Assembly: GCA_023399295.1 (NCBI GenBank)
Contig: JAEWQF010000069.1
Location: 1 to 35,342 of the forward strand
Origin: Bacteroidota bacterium
GTDB lineage: Bacteria; Bacteroidota; Bacteroidia; Bacteroidales; Dysgonomonadaceae
DNA length: 35,342 nt
Reading direction: 5' to 3'
Positions 25,848 to 33,296 of this stretch are shown here, piece after piece. The notes beneath the pieces are model-generated. The model had not been told where the DNA came from. It made no database searches and worked only from the letters and a program-made list of their open reading frames with translations. The position numbers were made by a program, and so were the translations under genes. The first letter of the stretch is position 1, and every line of letters begins with the position of its first letter.

Positions 25848-28052
25848 TTAATTGTTATCACTTTTGTTAAGGAAGTCAATTAATGCAGAAATAATCGCAT
25901 CTCTGTCAAAATCCTCTGCATCATATTCAATTCCAGCTTTGTTACACAATTCAATTAGTTCATCCTCACTCAGGCCCTCAAATGCTTCTGCGTTAAGATC
26001 TTTCTGCTCATCCTCATCTTCATCTTCATCTTCATCTTCATCTTCATCTTCATCCTCTACTTCATCCTCTACCTCATCCTCTACCTCATCCTCTACCTCT
26101 TCATCATATCTATCCTTTTCCTTTTCCTTTTCTTCTTTTTCTGAAGGTTCATGAGTTTTTTCTGAATCAACCTGTTCAGATATTTCATTTGTATTTTCTT
26201 CTGTTTTTTTTATTGCATCCAATTCATCCAATGCATTTTTCGCAATACTTGGCAAGTTGAGCGAGATATGATCGAAAGTAATTTCTTCTACATTTGGAGC
26301 AGGGGGTAGATCAGATACCTTTGCAAACAAGGGATTGACTGTTGCCAATGGTTTCCTGCGTTTATCCAGATCCATTACTTCACCTGCTGCAACAGCAATT
26401 TCGTTTGAGTAACCGTCTCTCAACTTCGCATCATAGAATTCAATATATGCAAACTTCTCAGCTTTCAGATCAATATCATCTTTAAGTCGCTCCATGTACT
26501 CTTCAAAGTTCGATTGAATATTTTGGAACTCCTTCGATTGCATTTCAAATGCAAGAAGTGTATTTGCGCTATTTTCAGTTGCCTTCACAACTGTTGAATC
26601 AAGAGAACCTTCAGATTGAACCATACTATCTTCGGTTTTTTGTAAAGAAACCAAAGTGTTATATGATGCAACATACTCTCGCAGACTTTCTTGCATCAGA
26701 TTGATAACATCAGCACTCTCAGCACGGTTGGCCCTATAAAAATTTTCAGTGTCTTGGTGCCATTTGTTCAAATAGTCAATTTTTTGGTCTTTTATATGAT
26801 TGTAAATCTTCATGCGTTCTATACGGTTCTCCTGTAAAAGATTCTGGACTACGGGAGCAAGAATTTCTTCGTAAATTTGATGCACACCAAACGGGAAACT
26901 CGTTGTGCTGCCATCTTCTGCTGTCCACATTCCAGTTAACATGTTGTATTTAACTCTTGAACTTTGTTTTAGTTTGAATGGCTCATATCCTTGTACTGAA
27001 TCGCTGTAATCGAATTTTTCGTTTCTTATTTTTTCTATTTCAGCAAACTCAAGTGTTGGAGAATAGTGATTATAGGGTGCTTTTAAAATCTGGTAAAGTA
27101 CTTTGTTCGATTCAAATACGACTTTGTCTGTCGATGCAATTTTAAGTGCAGAGATAGCCTGTACTGAATTGGCCATTGTCACCATCAAACCTTTCAATAC
27201 ATCTTCAAACTGAGCAGTCTTGGTTGACAATGAATCTTTTAACTTGTTTAACTCTTGAAACTTGGAGATGCTGTCAATATATTTCTCATCGTCAAACACA
27301 TCGACAATAGGGATGTTTTCGGGCACTTCGCTGGTAGCATGCTCATTGAGGAAGTTCAAGTAATCACTCTTATCTTCAACCAATGGTAACGCTACGGAAG
27401 AGGTGTCAAGGTCCCGCATGCAAAAAGAGATTGTGCGGAGTGATCTTTCCAATTTGCCAAAATAATCGTGTTGATTGAGTTGTTGCATCGATCGTGAATA
27501 GTCATTGGTGTCAATCTCTTCTGTTTCATATGATGTTTCCACAATGGGTGCTTCAGTCGACAGATTTTCCAGCTTATCAATCGTGTCAATGAGCAAGTCA
27601 TTCTGACGTGAAAGTTGCAGTATTACTTCCGATTCAGCCACCATCCCGGTGTAGTCAATGATGAAACTTTTATCCTCATACTTGATTTGCTCAGCAATAG
27701 GAATATATGCAACTCCTAAACGGGTTACTTTGTAGTCGCGAAAAATGTCACTGTGTTGTTTTCTGAACTCATTCATACGAAGATCCAGATCCTCAATATC
27801 TTTCAGTAAAGATTTCTTTTTAATAAAATATACAACAACAGGTATGAGGAGGAAAAACAAGAACAGCCAATATATCGTCTTCGATAGTTCTTTGTCCTTC
27901 ATCAATTTTTGTTCTTCCAATAAATTGATTTCCTTCTCTAATCGTTCTTCTTCACTTACAATCTTTTCAGCAGCCTGCTGATAATAATTGAACAATATCT
28001 TTGCTTGATCCTGAAAGATATTATTTGATTCAGGGAAAATTTTACCTTTCAT
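25848..28052 (-). CDS. Large membrane coiled-coil protein with acidic tail and SAP/Rho-N-like C-terminus
   Basis: 734 residues. A short N-terminal coiled coil (about 25-57), one membrane helix (about 59-77, WLFLFFLLIPVVVYFI), then basic KKK and a long mostly helical cytoplasmic part with coiled-coil stretches (SSVAL, TEDSMVQSEGS and others). Near the end lies an acidic tract (about 645-685) of EVED then ED repeats, encoded by tandem 12-bp and 6-bp DNA repeats. The last 44 residues (LSEDELIELCNKAGIEYDAE, then DRDAIISALID) look like a small SAP/HeH or Rho-N-type helical domain that often binds nucleic acid. Architecture is visible; function is not. It may tether something to the membrane. Confidence 0.75.
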   Translation of the reverse strand: MKGKIFPESNNIFQDQAKILFNYYQQAAEKIVSEEERLEKEINLLEEQKLMKDKELSKTIYWLFLFFLLIPVVVYFIKKKSLLKDIEDLDLRMNEFRKQHSDIFRDYKVTRLGVAYIPIAEQIKYEDKSFIIDYTGMVAESEVILQLSRQNDLLIDTIDKLENLSTEAPIVETSYETEEIDTNDYSRSMQQLNQHDYFGKLERSLRTISFCMRDLDTSSVALPLVEDKSDYLNFLNEHATSEVPENIPIVDVFDDEKYIDSISKFQELNKLKDSLSTKTAQFEDVLKGLMVTMANSVQAISALKIASTDKVVFESNKVLYQILKAPYNHYSPTLEFAEIEKIRNEKFDYSDSVQGYEPFKLKQSSRVKYNMLTGMWTAEDGSTTSFPFGVHQIYEEILAPVVQNLLQENRIERMKIYNHIKDQKIDYLNKWHQDTENFYRANRAESADVINLMQESLREYVASYNTLVSLQKTEDSMVQSEGSLDSTVVKATENSANTLLAFEMQSKEFQNIQSNFEEYMERLKDDIDLKAEKFAYIEFYDAKLRDGYSNEIAVAAGEVMDLDKRRKPLATVNPLFAKVSDLPPAPNVEEITFDHISLNLPSIAKNALDELDAIKKTEENTNEISEQVDSEKTHEPSEKEEKEKEKDRYDEEVEDEVEDEVEDEVEDEDEDEDEDEDEDEDEQKDLNAEAFEGLSEDELIELCNKAGIEYDAEDFDRDAIISALIDFLNKSDNN
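26008..26103 (-). repeat. In-gene tandem repeats (6 bp and 12 bp) encoding the acidic tract
   Basis: On the plus strand TTCATC-type hexamers repeat from about 26008 to 26055 and then a 12-bp unit CTCATCCTCTAC/TTCATCCTCTAC repeats about four times to 26103. Unit lengths are multiples of 3, so changes in copy number keep the frame and would alter the length of the acidic tract. Confidence 0.9.
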
Positions 28053-28063
28053 AGTAATAAATT

Positions 28064-28774
28064 TTAGAGGGAATAAATCTGTTTCCTTTTTTGGTATATG
28101 CTCTCACATTTCTTTAGATTTTTTTCTATTGCCTCTTCATTCAATTCATATTCAGTGATTGCAAACGAGAGGGCATTGATGATTTCTGTTATCTGTTGCT
28201 CAAGGATTAATGCTTCTTTCTGGTCACATGGTGAGAGGAACCTTGTTTTCTCCTCGAAACCATTAATCCGATTAATAAAATTAGCAGGTAACCCCGTAGT
28301 TTCAATCATCCTTTCCTTAAGTCGATATATGGCCATCTTCATCTCACCTATTCCTATCTGATTGACGTGCTCTTCTGTGTAAATTTCATCGATCTTATCT
28401 GTTGTTTGTGAAACTGCGACGAACCCTACGAGCAGGAGAAGTAATAGTGTACCATGAATAATCAGTTGCGTTTCGAAATTGAGATGATACACAGTGTTTG
28501 AAACTACAATTACTGCAATTGCGAATACCGCATAAATCCAGGTAAAGAACCATCTGATACCCAATGAACCTATTTTATTCTGAGACTTGCTTTGAATTTC
28601 AATCCATGGTATAAGAATATCAATGAAAAATAAACAATAAATGATTGTTGTAACTAAAATGTTTAGCACAAGAATATTGTCTGTTGTTTCACCCCTGAAC
28701 ATAATAAAAGCAGCTATAATGATTGCTTCACCCAATAGTAGGGCAATCAATGAGATCATTGTTTTCAGTTTCAT
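28064..28774 (-). CDS. Four-helix membrane protein with helical C-terminus
   Basis: 236 residues. Four membrane helices: about 5-26 (MISLIALLLGEAIIIAAFIM), 33-55, 73-94 (FFTWIYAVFAIAVIVVS) and 103-123 (GTLLLLLLVGFVAVS). The C-terminal 110 residues are polar and helical: IGEMKMAIYRLKERM, then LSPCDQKEALILEQQI and LKKCESIYQKRKQI, probably a cytoplasmic coiled coil. It lies 8 bp after the SPFH gene and 11 bp before the large membrane coiled-coil gene. It may anchor the SPFH protein or partner the 734-aa protein. Family is not recognised. Confidence 0.75.
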   Translation of the reverse strand: MKLKTMISLIALLLGEAIIIAAFIMFRGETTDNILVLNILVTTIIYCLFFIDILIPWIEIQSKSQNKIGSLGIRWFFTWIYAVFAIAVIVVSNTVYHLNFETQLIIHGTLLLLLLVGFVAVSQTTDKIDEIYTEEHVNQIGIGEMKMAIYRLKERMIETTGLPANFINRINGFEEKTRFLSPCDQKEALILEQQITEIINALSFAITEYELNEEAIEKNLKKCESIYQKRKQIYSL

Positions 28775-28782
28775 ACGTACTT

Positions 28783-30063
28783 TTATTGTCTTTTATTTCC
28801 ACAACTGGGACAAAATTTAATGTTTGCTTGAAGGGTCGTACCACAACGGCTGCATTGACCACTCATCACAACTTGTTTACCACAATTCACACAGAAGGAG
28901 CTTCCGGGGATCAGGCTCGAATTGCAATGAGGACAGTTGCCCATTTCTTCCAATAAGAGCGTACCACAGCTAACACAACGTTTGGCATTGGCGTCGTTAT
29001 CAGTTCCACATTTAGGACAAGGATGGTACTTATCCCCACAATGGGGACAGAAACGATGATTACTTGGGAATTTTTTTGCACAATTTGAACAATAAACATC
29101 CCGAATGCTTTGATTTTGACCCGACTGAAGTTCGGAATTTGTCCCCCTCATATCAGTGCGATTACTGCCAAATGTGGGTTGGTTGTATTGAGGATTCATC
29201 ATTCCACTTCCAACACCTGTACTACCCCCCATTCCTCCCATCATATTAATAGCAAGTAAACCTCCTATTAATCCCCCAGTGCCTTCACCAAGGCCATCTA
29301 CTGCATTATTTGCTACGCCAAACATCTTTTCCTGTTGCCAGGTGTGTCCCGTAATTGACATTGTACTTTGTTGTGTAATTGAATCCAAAATCCTTCTACC
29401 CTCAGGAGTAGATTCATCAATGTCGATACTGGTAATGTAGAATTTAGTAAGTTCCATACCAAGGTCATCCCAAAAGGGAATCATGCTCATTCTTACTTGG
29501 TTCGATATGTCATCGAGTGATGCTGAGATTGATTTGTATCCAATTTGATTACTTTGTATGTGTTGAAGAATTTTTGTTTTAGTTTTGGTTGTAAATTCAC
29601 CTTGAAAATGCTCTGTTAAATCGTCCTGTGTGAAGTCATTTCTGGTACCAACAATTTTGATCAGAAATTTTTCTGGATCAATGACCCTTAAACCATATTT
29701 CCCTTTAGCTGTTAATGGCAATTGTGTATTGTAGTCAGCATCATGTATTGCCATTCTGTCAATATCCCAGGGGATGTTGTATGGTTGAATTTTATTCACA
29801 AACCATACTTCAGCGATGAATGGATTTTTACCACCGAAAGGAATGCCAAACAGATGCCTGAGAACCGGTAAATTCTCAGTGTTTAATGTATGTTTGCCCG
29901 GACCGAATTTCCCAATGATTTGACCTTTTGAAAATAGCACGGCTTCCTGCGACTCTTGTACAACAAGTTGTGTATATGTACTCAAGTTGCTTTCGTTAAA
30001 TTTATGAGCAAAAATGGTCGATTTCCCTTGGGGAGACCATTGAACTAAATCAATTATCGCCAT
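28783..30063 (-). CDS. SPFH-domain protein with four C-terminal zinc ribbons (COG4260/YdjI-like)
   Basis: 426 residues. The N-terminus has the YdjI-type SPFH block VVQESQEAVLFSKGQIIGKF (34-53), then GPGKHTLNTENLPVL, and a domain to about 240. A Gly/Met-rich linker (about 260-290, GEGTGGLIGGLLAINMMGGM) follows. Four CxxC-x10-CxxC zinc ribbons come next: Cys325/328/339/342, 349/352/363/366, 377/380/391/394, 404/407/418/421; this is two double zinc ribbons in a row. No membrane helix, so it is a peripheral membrane or cytoplasmic protein. In Bacillus the related YdjI works with the membrane stress protein PspA. It is the first gene of the operon and may organise the others at the membrane. Confidence 0.88.
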   Translation of the reverse strand: MAIIDLVQWSPQGKSTIFAHKFNESNLSTYTQLVVQESQEAVLFSKGQIIGKFGPGKHTLNTENLPVLRHLFGIPFGGKNPFIAEVWFVNKIQPYNIPWDIDRMAIHDADYNTQLPLTAKGKYGLRVIDPEKFLIKIVGTRNDFTQDDLTEHFQGEFTTKTKTKILQHIQSNQIGYKSISASLDDISNQVRMSMIPFWDDLGMELTKFYITSIDIDESTPEGRRILDSITQQSTMSITGHTWQQEKMFGVANNAVDGLGEGTGGLIGGLLAINMMGGMGGSTGVGSGMMNPQYNQPTFGSNRTDMRGTNSELQSGQNQSIRDVYCSNCAKKFPSNHRFCPHCGDKYHPCPKCGTDNDANAKRCVSCGTLLLEEMGNCPHCNSSLIPGSSFCVNCGKQVVMSGQCSRCGTTLQANIKFCPSCGNKRQ

Positions 30064-30191
30064 GGTTTATAAATTAAAAATGGATTTGATCTGTAATTTA
30101 ATTGAACTAGTATTGAGTGTTGAAGCTTGGTATCGATTACACTTATAATTGAGATGAGTATATTTTTCACTACTTATTTGCCGAAATTATA

Positions 30192-30219
30192 CAAATACAC
30201 AACATGTATGGCTATCAAA
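30192..30219 (-). promoter_or_regulatory. Weak candidate promoter of the six-gene island operon
   Basis: Read on the minus strand: TTTG (30219-30216), a 16-nt spacer, then TGTATTTG (30199-30192), which differs from TAnnTTTG at one base. The 5' leader would be about 125 nt. No better candidate was seen in this AT-rich gap. Confidence 0.3.
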
Positions 30220-30247
30220 TCGTACAAAATTCACTAACAAATTGCAC

Positions 30248-30291
30248 AAAAAAAAGGTAAAGATCATTATGATTAAATAAAGATCTTTACC
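30248..30291 (-). terminator. Rho-independent terminator of hisS
   Basis: A perfect 10-bp stem, GGTAAAGATC (minus-strand order, 30291-30282), paired with GATCTTTACC (30265-30256), 16-nt AT-rich loop, then eight Us (30255-30248). It lies about 50 bp after the hisS stop and marks the right edge of the AT-rich island. Confidence 0.9.
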
Positions 30292-30342
30292 CGTGAGACT
30301 GTTAAGAGTGGATTAGATTACTGATCCCCTCTAATGTATCAA

Positions 30343-31707
30343 TTAAATGCCTTTGATCGCCTTTGCTAGTGCATCAGGAGCAATGCTCGTCTGATCGCCC
30401 GTCTGCATGTTTTTGAGTGTGATCCTACCCTCCTTCATCTCGTTCTCGCCCACCATCGCCACGAAGGGGATCCGGTTGCTGTCGGCATAGGAGAGTTGCT
30501 TCTTCATCTTGGCCGCTTCCGGAAAGAGCTCACAGCAGATGCCGTCGCGCCGCAGCTGTGCCACCAGGGGAAGCAGCCACTCCGCCTCCCGTTCGCCGAA
30601 GTTGACAAAGAGCAGCTCGGTGGAGTGGGAGAAGCTCTCCGGGAAGAGCTCCAGCTGTGTCAGCACATCGTAGATGCGGTCTGCACCGAATGAGATGCCC
30701 ACACCCGAGACACCCGGCAGTCCGAAGATGCCGGTCAGGTTGTCGTAGCGGCCGCCGCCGGTGATGCTGCCGATCTGTGCGTCGAGCGCCTTCACCTCGA
30801 TGATCGCACCGGTGTAATAGTTGAGTCCGCGTGCCAGTGTGAGGTCCAGCTCCACCTCGTTACGAAGTTGCAGTGCATCGCACTTGCCGATGATATACGC
30901 CATCTCCTCCACACCTTTGGTGCCGGTCTCCGAGGTTGCCAGCAGCTCCCGCAACTTCGCCAGCTTCTCAACGGTGCTCCCGCTCAGCTGGATGATTGGC
31001 TGCAACCGGTCGATCGCCTCCTGTGCGATCCCCTTCGATGCCAGCTCCTCGTTCACCTTCTCCAGCCCTATCTTGTCCAGCTTGTCGATCGCCACGGTGA
31101 TGTCGGTGATCTTGTCCGCCTCGCCGATGATCTCGGCGATGCCGGAGAGGATCTTGCGGTTGTTCAGCTTCACCGACACACGGATGCCCAGGCGACTGAA
31201 CACCTCGTCGATGATCTGCACCAGCTCCACCTCGTTGAGGAGCGAGTCCGATCCCACGATGTCGGCGTCGCACTGGAAGAACTCGCGGTAACGACCCTTT
31301 TGCGGACGGTCGGCCCGCCACACCGGTTGTATCTGGTAGCGCCGGAAGGGGAAGGTGATCTCGTTGCGGTGCATCACCACGTAGCGTGCGAAGGGCACAG
31401 TGAGGTCGTAGCGCAACCCCTTCTCCGAGATGCGCGTGGCGCTCTTCGCCGCGTTGCCCTCCTTCAGGTCCGCCTCGCTCATCGACGAGAGGAAATCACC
31501 CGAGTTGAGGATCTTGAAGAGCAGCTTGTCACCCTCCTCGCCATACTTGCCCATCAGCGTGGAGAGGTTCTCCATCGCCGGTGTCTCGATCTGGCGGAAG
31601 CCATAGAGGCGGTACACCTCACGGATGGTGTCGAAGATATGGTTGCGCTTCGCCGTCTCTTCGGGCGAAAAATCACGGGTCCCCTTGGGTATGGTCGGTT
31701 TCTGCAT
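30343..31707 (-). CDS. hisS: Histidyl-tRNA synthetase
   Basis: 454 residues from ATG 31707 (MQKPTIPKGTRDFSP), the normal HisS start. Class II core: KGTRDF; motif 2 FRRYQIQPVWRADRPQKGRYREFFQCDADIVG cut at its centre, LARGLNYYTGAIIEV, and motif 3 GGGRYDNL with SGVGISFGADRI. The C-terminal anticodon-binding domain follows. It charges tRNA-His in the cytoplasm. A longer frame starts at a TTG at 31734, but this lies inside the TATCTTTG promoter element, so it is not a start. The gene ends in a strong terminator. Confidence 0.97.
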   Translation of the reverse strand: MQKPTIPKGTRDFSPEETAKRNHIFDTIREVYRLYGFRQIETPAMENLSTLMGKYGEEGDKLLFKILNSGDFLSSMSEADLKEGNAAKSATRISEKGLRYDLTVPFARYVVMHRNEITFPFRRYQIQPVWRADRPQKGRYREFFQCDADIVGSDSLLNEVELVQIIDEVFSRLGIRVSVKLNNRKILSGIAEIIGEADKITDITVAIDKLDKIGLEKVNEELASKGIAQEAIDRLQPIIQLSGSTVEKLAKLRELLATSETGTKGVEEMAYIIGKCDALQLRNEVELDLTLARGLNYYTGAIIEVKALDAQIGSITGGGRYDNLTGIFGLPGVSGVGISFGADRIYDVLTQLELFPESFSHSTELLFVNFGEREAEWLLPLVAQLRRDGICCELFPEAAKMKKQLSYADSNRIPFVAMVGENEMKEGRITLKNMQTGDQTSIAPDALAKAIKGI

Positions 31708-31731
31708 CGTCTGATTTCTTTTATCGGGATG

Positions 31732-31739
31732 CAAAGATA
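31732..31739 (-). promoter_or_regulatory. Bacteroidota -7 element of hisS
   Basis: Minus-strand TATCTTTG (31739-31732), 24 nt before the ATG at 31707. No good -33 TTTG at the standard distance. Confidence 0.6.
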
Positions 31740-31744
31740 ATGAA

Positions 31745-31775
31745 AAAATAGCTGTTAGCTGATAGCGATTGGCTA
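31745..31775 (-). repeat. Short 7-bp repeat tract between PhoH and hisS genes
   Basis: About four 7-bp units (ATAGCTG, TTAGCTG, ATAGCGA, TTGGCTA) from 31745, touching the PhoH stop codon (31775-31773). Too short to be sure that it belongs to the same class as the long arrays. Confidence 0.5.
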
Positions 31776-33194
31776 TAAAAGGTTGCTTGCCAGTTCGGAG
31801 AGCTCGCTGCGTTCACCCTTCACCAGGTTCACATGTCCGAAGAGCGTCTGCCCCTTCATTTTGTCGATCATGTAGGCCAGACCGTTCGACTGTGTGTCGA
31901 GGTAAGGCGAGTCGATCTGCTGCAGGTCGCCCGTGAACACCATCTTGGTGTTCTCTCCGGCGCGGGTGATGATGGTCTTCACCTCATGGGGTGTCAGGTT
32001 CTGCGCCTCGTCGATGATGCAGAAGGTCTCTGTCAGGCTCCGTCCGCGGATGAAGGCAAGTGCCTCGATCTCCAGCTGCCCCGTCTTCTGTAGCTCCTCA
32101 ATCACCCGCAGGTCGGGACTGTTCTGACCCAGCTGTGTCTTGATCACGTTCAGGTTGTCGAACAGTGGCTGCATGTAAGGAGCCACCTTCTGCTTCTCGT
32201 CGCCCGGCAGGTAGCCCAGATCCTTGTTCGAGAGGGAGACGATGGGGCGTGCCAGCAGGATCTGTCCATATATCTTGTGTTGTTTCAGTGCCGATGCCAG
32301 TGCCAGCAACGTCTTACCGGTACCTGCCTTGCCGGTGAGGCCCACCAGCTTCACATCCGGATCGTTGAGCACCTCGAAAGCGAAGGCCTGCTCCGCGTTG
32401 CGTGGTTGTATGCCGAAGTTGTTCTCCTTGTCTACCTTGACGATCTTCTGTGTGAATGGATTGTAGCGTGACAATACACTGTTGCGCTCGCTCTTGAGGA
32501 TGAAGCACTGATTCGGGTCCGGCTGTTTCTCGAAGGTGAAAGCCTCCAGCTCCACCCCTCCGCTCTGCGCATAGATCTGGTCGATCAGGTCGGGATTCAC
32601 CCCTTCAATCACCACCTCACCCTGGTCGAAGATGTCGATGTTGGTCACCTTGTCGGTGATGTAATCCTCGGCGAGCATGCCCAACGAGCGGGCTTTCATG
32701 CGCAGGTTGATGTCTTTCGATACCAGGATGGTTTTCATCTGCGGATGTTTCTCTGCCACATCATCCACCACAGTGAGGATGCGGTTGTCGGGTATCTTTT
32801 CCGGAAAGGCATCGTTGATTTTCTTGTTGCTGTATGATGCGTTCACGATGTAGAGCTTGCCCTTTCCCACACCCAGATCGGCACCGTTGGTGAAGAGATC
32901 GTCGTCGGTGATCAGGTCCAGTTCCCGCACGAAAGCACGCGCGTTGAAATTGATCTGGTCGCTTCCCTTCTTGAACTTATCCAGTTCCTCCAGCACGATG
33001 AAAGGGATGTAGATGTCGTTCTCCTCGAAGTTGTCCAGACACTTGTAGTCGTGCAGGATCACATTGGTGTCGAGAATGAAGTTCTTCTTCAAACCTGCCT
33101 TCACGCTCTTGCGCGTGCGTGTGGTTCCTTTTTTTTCTGCCTTAACTGGAGTGGTTTTGGTTGTCGGCTCTTCACTTTTCTTTGTTGTACTCAT
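31773..33194 (-). CDS. PIN domain-PhoH ATPase fusion (YlaK-like)
   Basis: 473 residues. A basic, Thr/Lys-rich N-terminus (about 1-36) is followed by a PIN ribonuclease domain (about 37-190) with acidic residues FILDTNVILHD, VLEELDKFKKGS and LVSKDINLRMKARSLG. The PhoH ATPase domain (about 250-473) has Walker A GKAGTGKT, the switch TGDLQQID and Walker B CIIDEAQNLT. PIN-PhoH proteins are toxin-like RNA helicase-nucleases that act on RNA. The start is an ATG at 33194. It lies between hisS and the AAA ATPase gene, with no clear own promoter. Confidence 0.93.
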   Translation of the reverse strand: MSTTKKSEEPTTKTTPVKAEKKGTTRTRKSVKAGLKKNFILDTNVILHDYKCLDNFEENDIYIPFIVLEELDKFKKGSDQINFNARAFVRELDLITDDDLFTNGADLGVGKGKLYIVNASYSNKKINDAFPEKIPDNRILTVVDDVAEKHPQMKTILVSKDINLRMKARSLGMLAEDYITDKVTNIDIFDQGEVVIEGVNPDLIDQIYAQSGGVELEAFTFEKQPDPNQCFILKSERNSVLSRYNPFTQKIVKVDKENNFGIQPRNAEQAFAFEVLNDPDVKLVGLTGKAGTGKTLLALASALKQHKIYGQILLARPIVSLSNKDLGYLPGDEKQKVAPYMQPLFDNLNVIKTQLGQNSPDLRVIEELQKTGQLEIEALAFIRGRSLTETFCIIDEAQNLTPHEVKTIITRAGENTKMVFTGDLQQIDSPYLDTQSNGLAYMIDKMKGQTLFGHVNLVKGERSELSELASNLL

Positions 33195-33224
33195 CTGTTA
33201 TTTCGATTAAGGGTTTATTTTATG

Positions 33225-33296
33225 CTGTTAGTTATAAGTTGTAAGATATAAGTTGTTAGTTATAAGCAATAAGCAATAAGCTGTTAGCTATAAGCT
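33225..33296 (-). repeat. Intergenic 7-bp repeat array after the AAA ATPase gene
   Basis: Ten in-phase plus-strand units from 33225: CTGTTAG, TTATAAG, TTGTAAG, ATATAAG, TTGTTAG, TTATAAG, CAATAAG twice, CTGTTAG, CTATAAG. The stop codon of the AAA ATPase (33286-33284) lies inside the CTGTTAG unit at 33281-33287, so the array runs into the gene's 3' end. Confidence 0.88.

Noticed and set aside
25852..26154. 100-aa poly-Ser frame on the plus strand
   Set aside because: It is the reverse reading of the acidic-repeat DNA of the 734-aa gene.
31708..31734. N-terminal extension of HisS from TTG 31734
   Set aside because: The TTG lies within the TATCTTTG promoter element and the added residues are not in the conserved HisS start.
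30868..31740. 290-aa open frame antisense to hisS
   Set aside because: It mirrors hisS codons, is rich in Leu/His/Val and matches no family.
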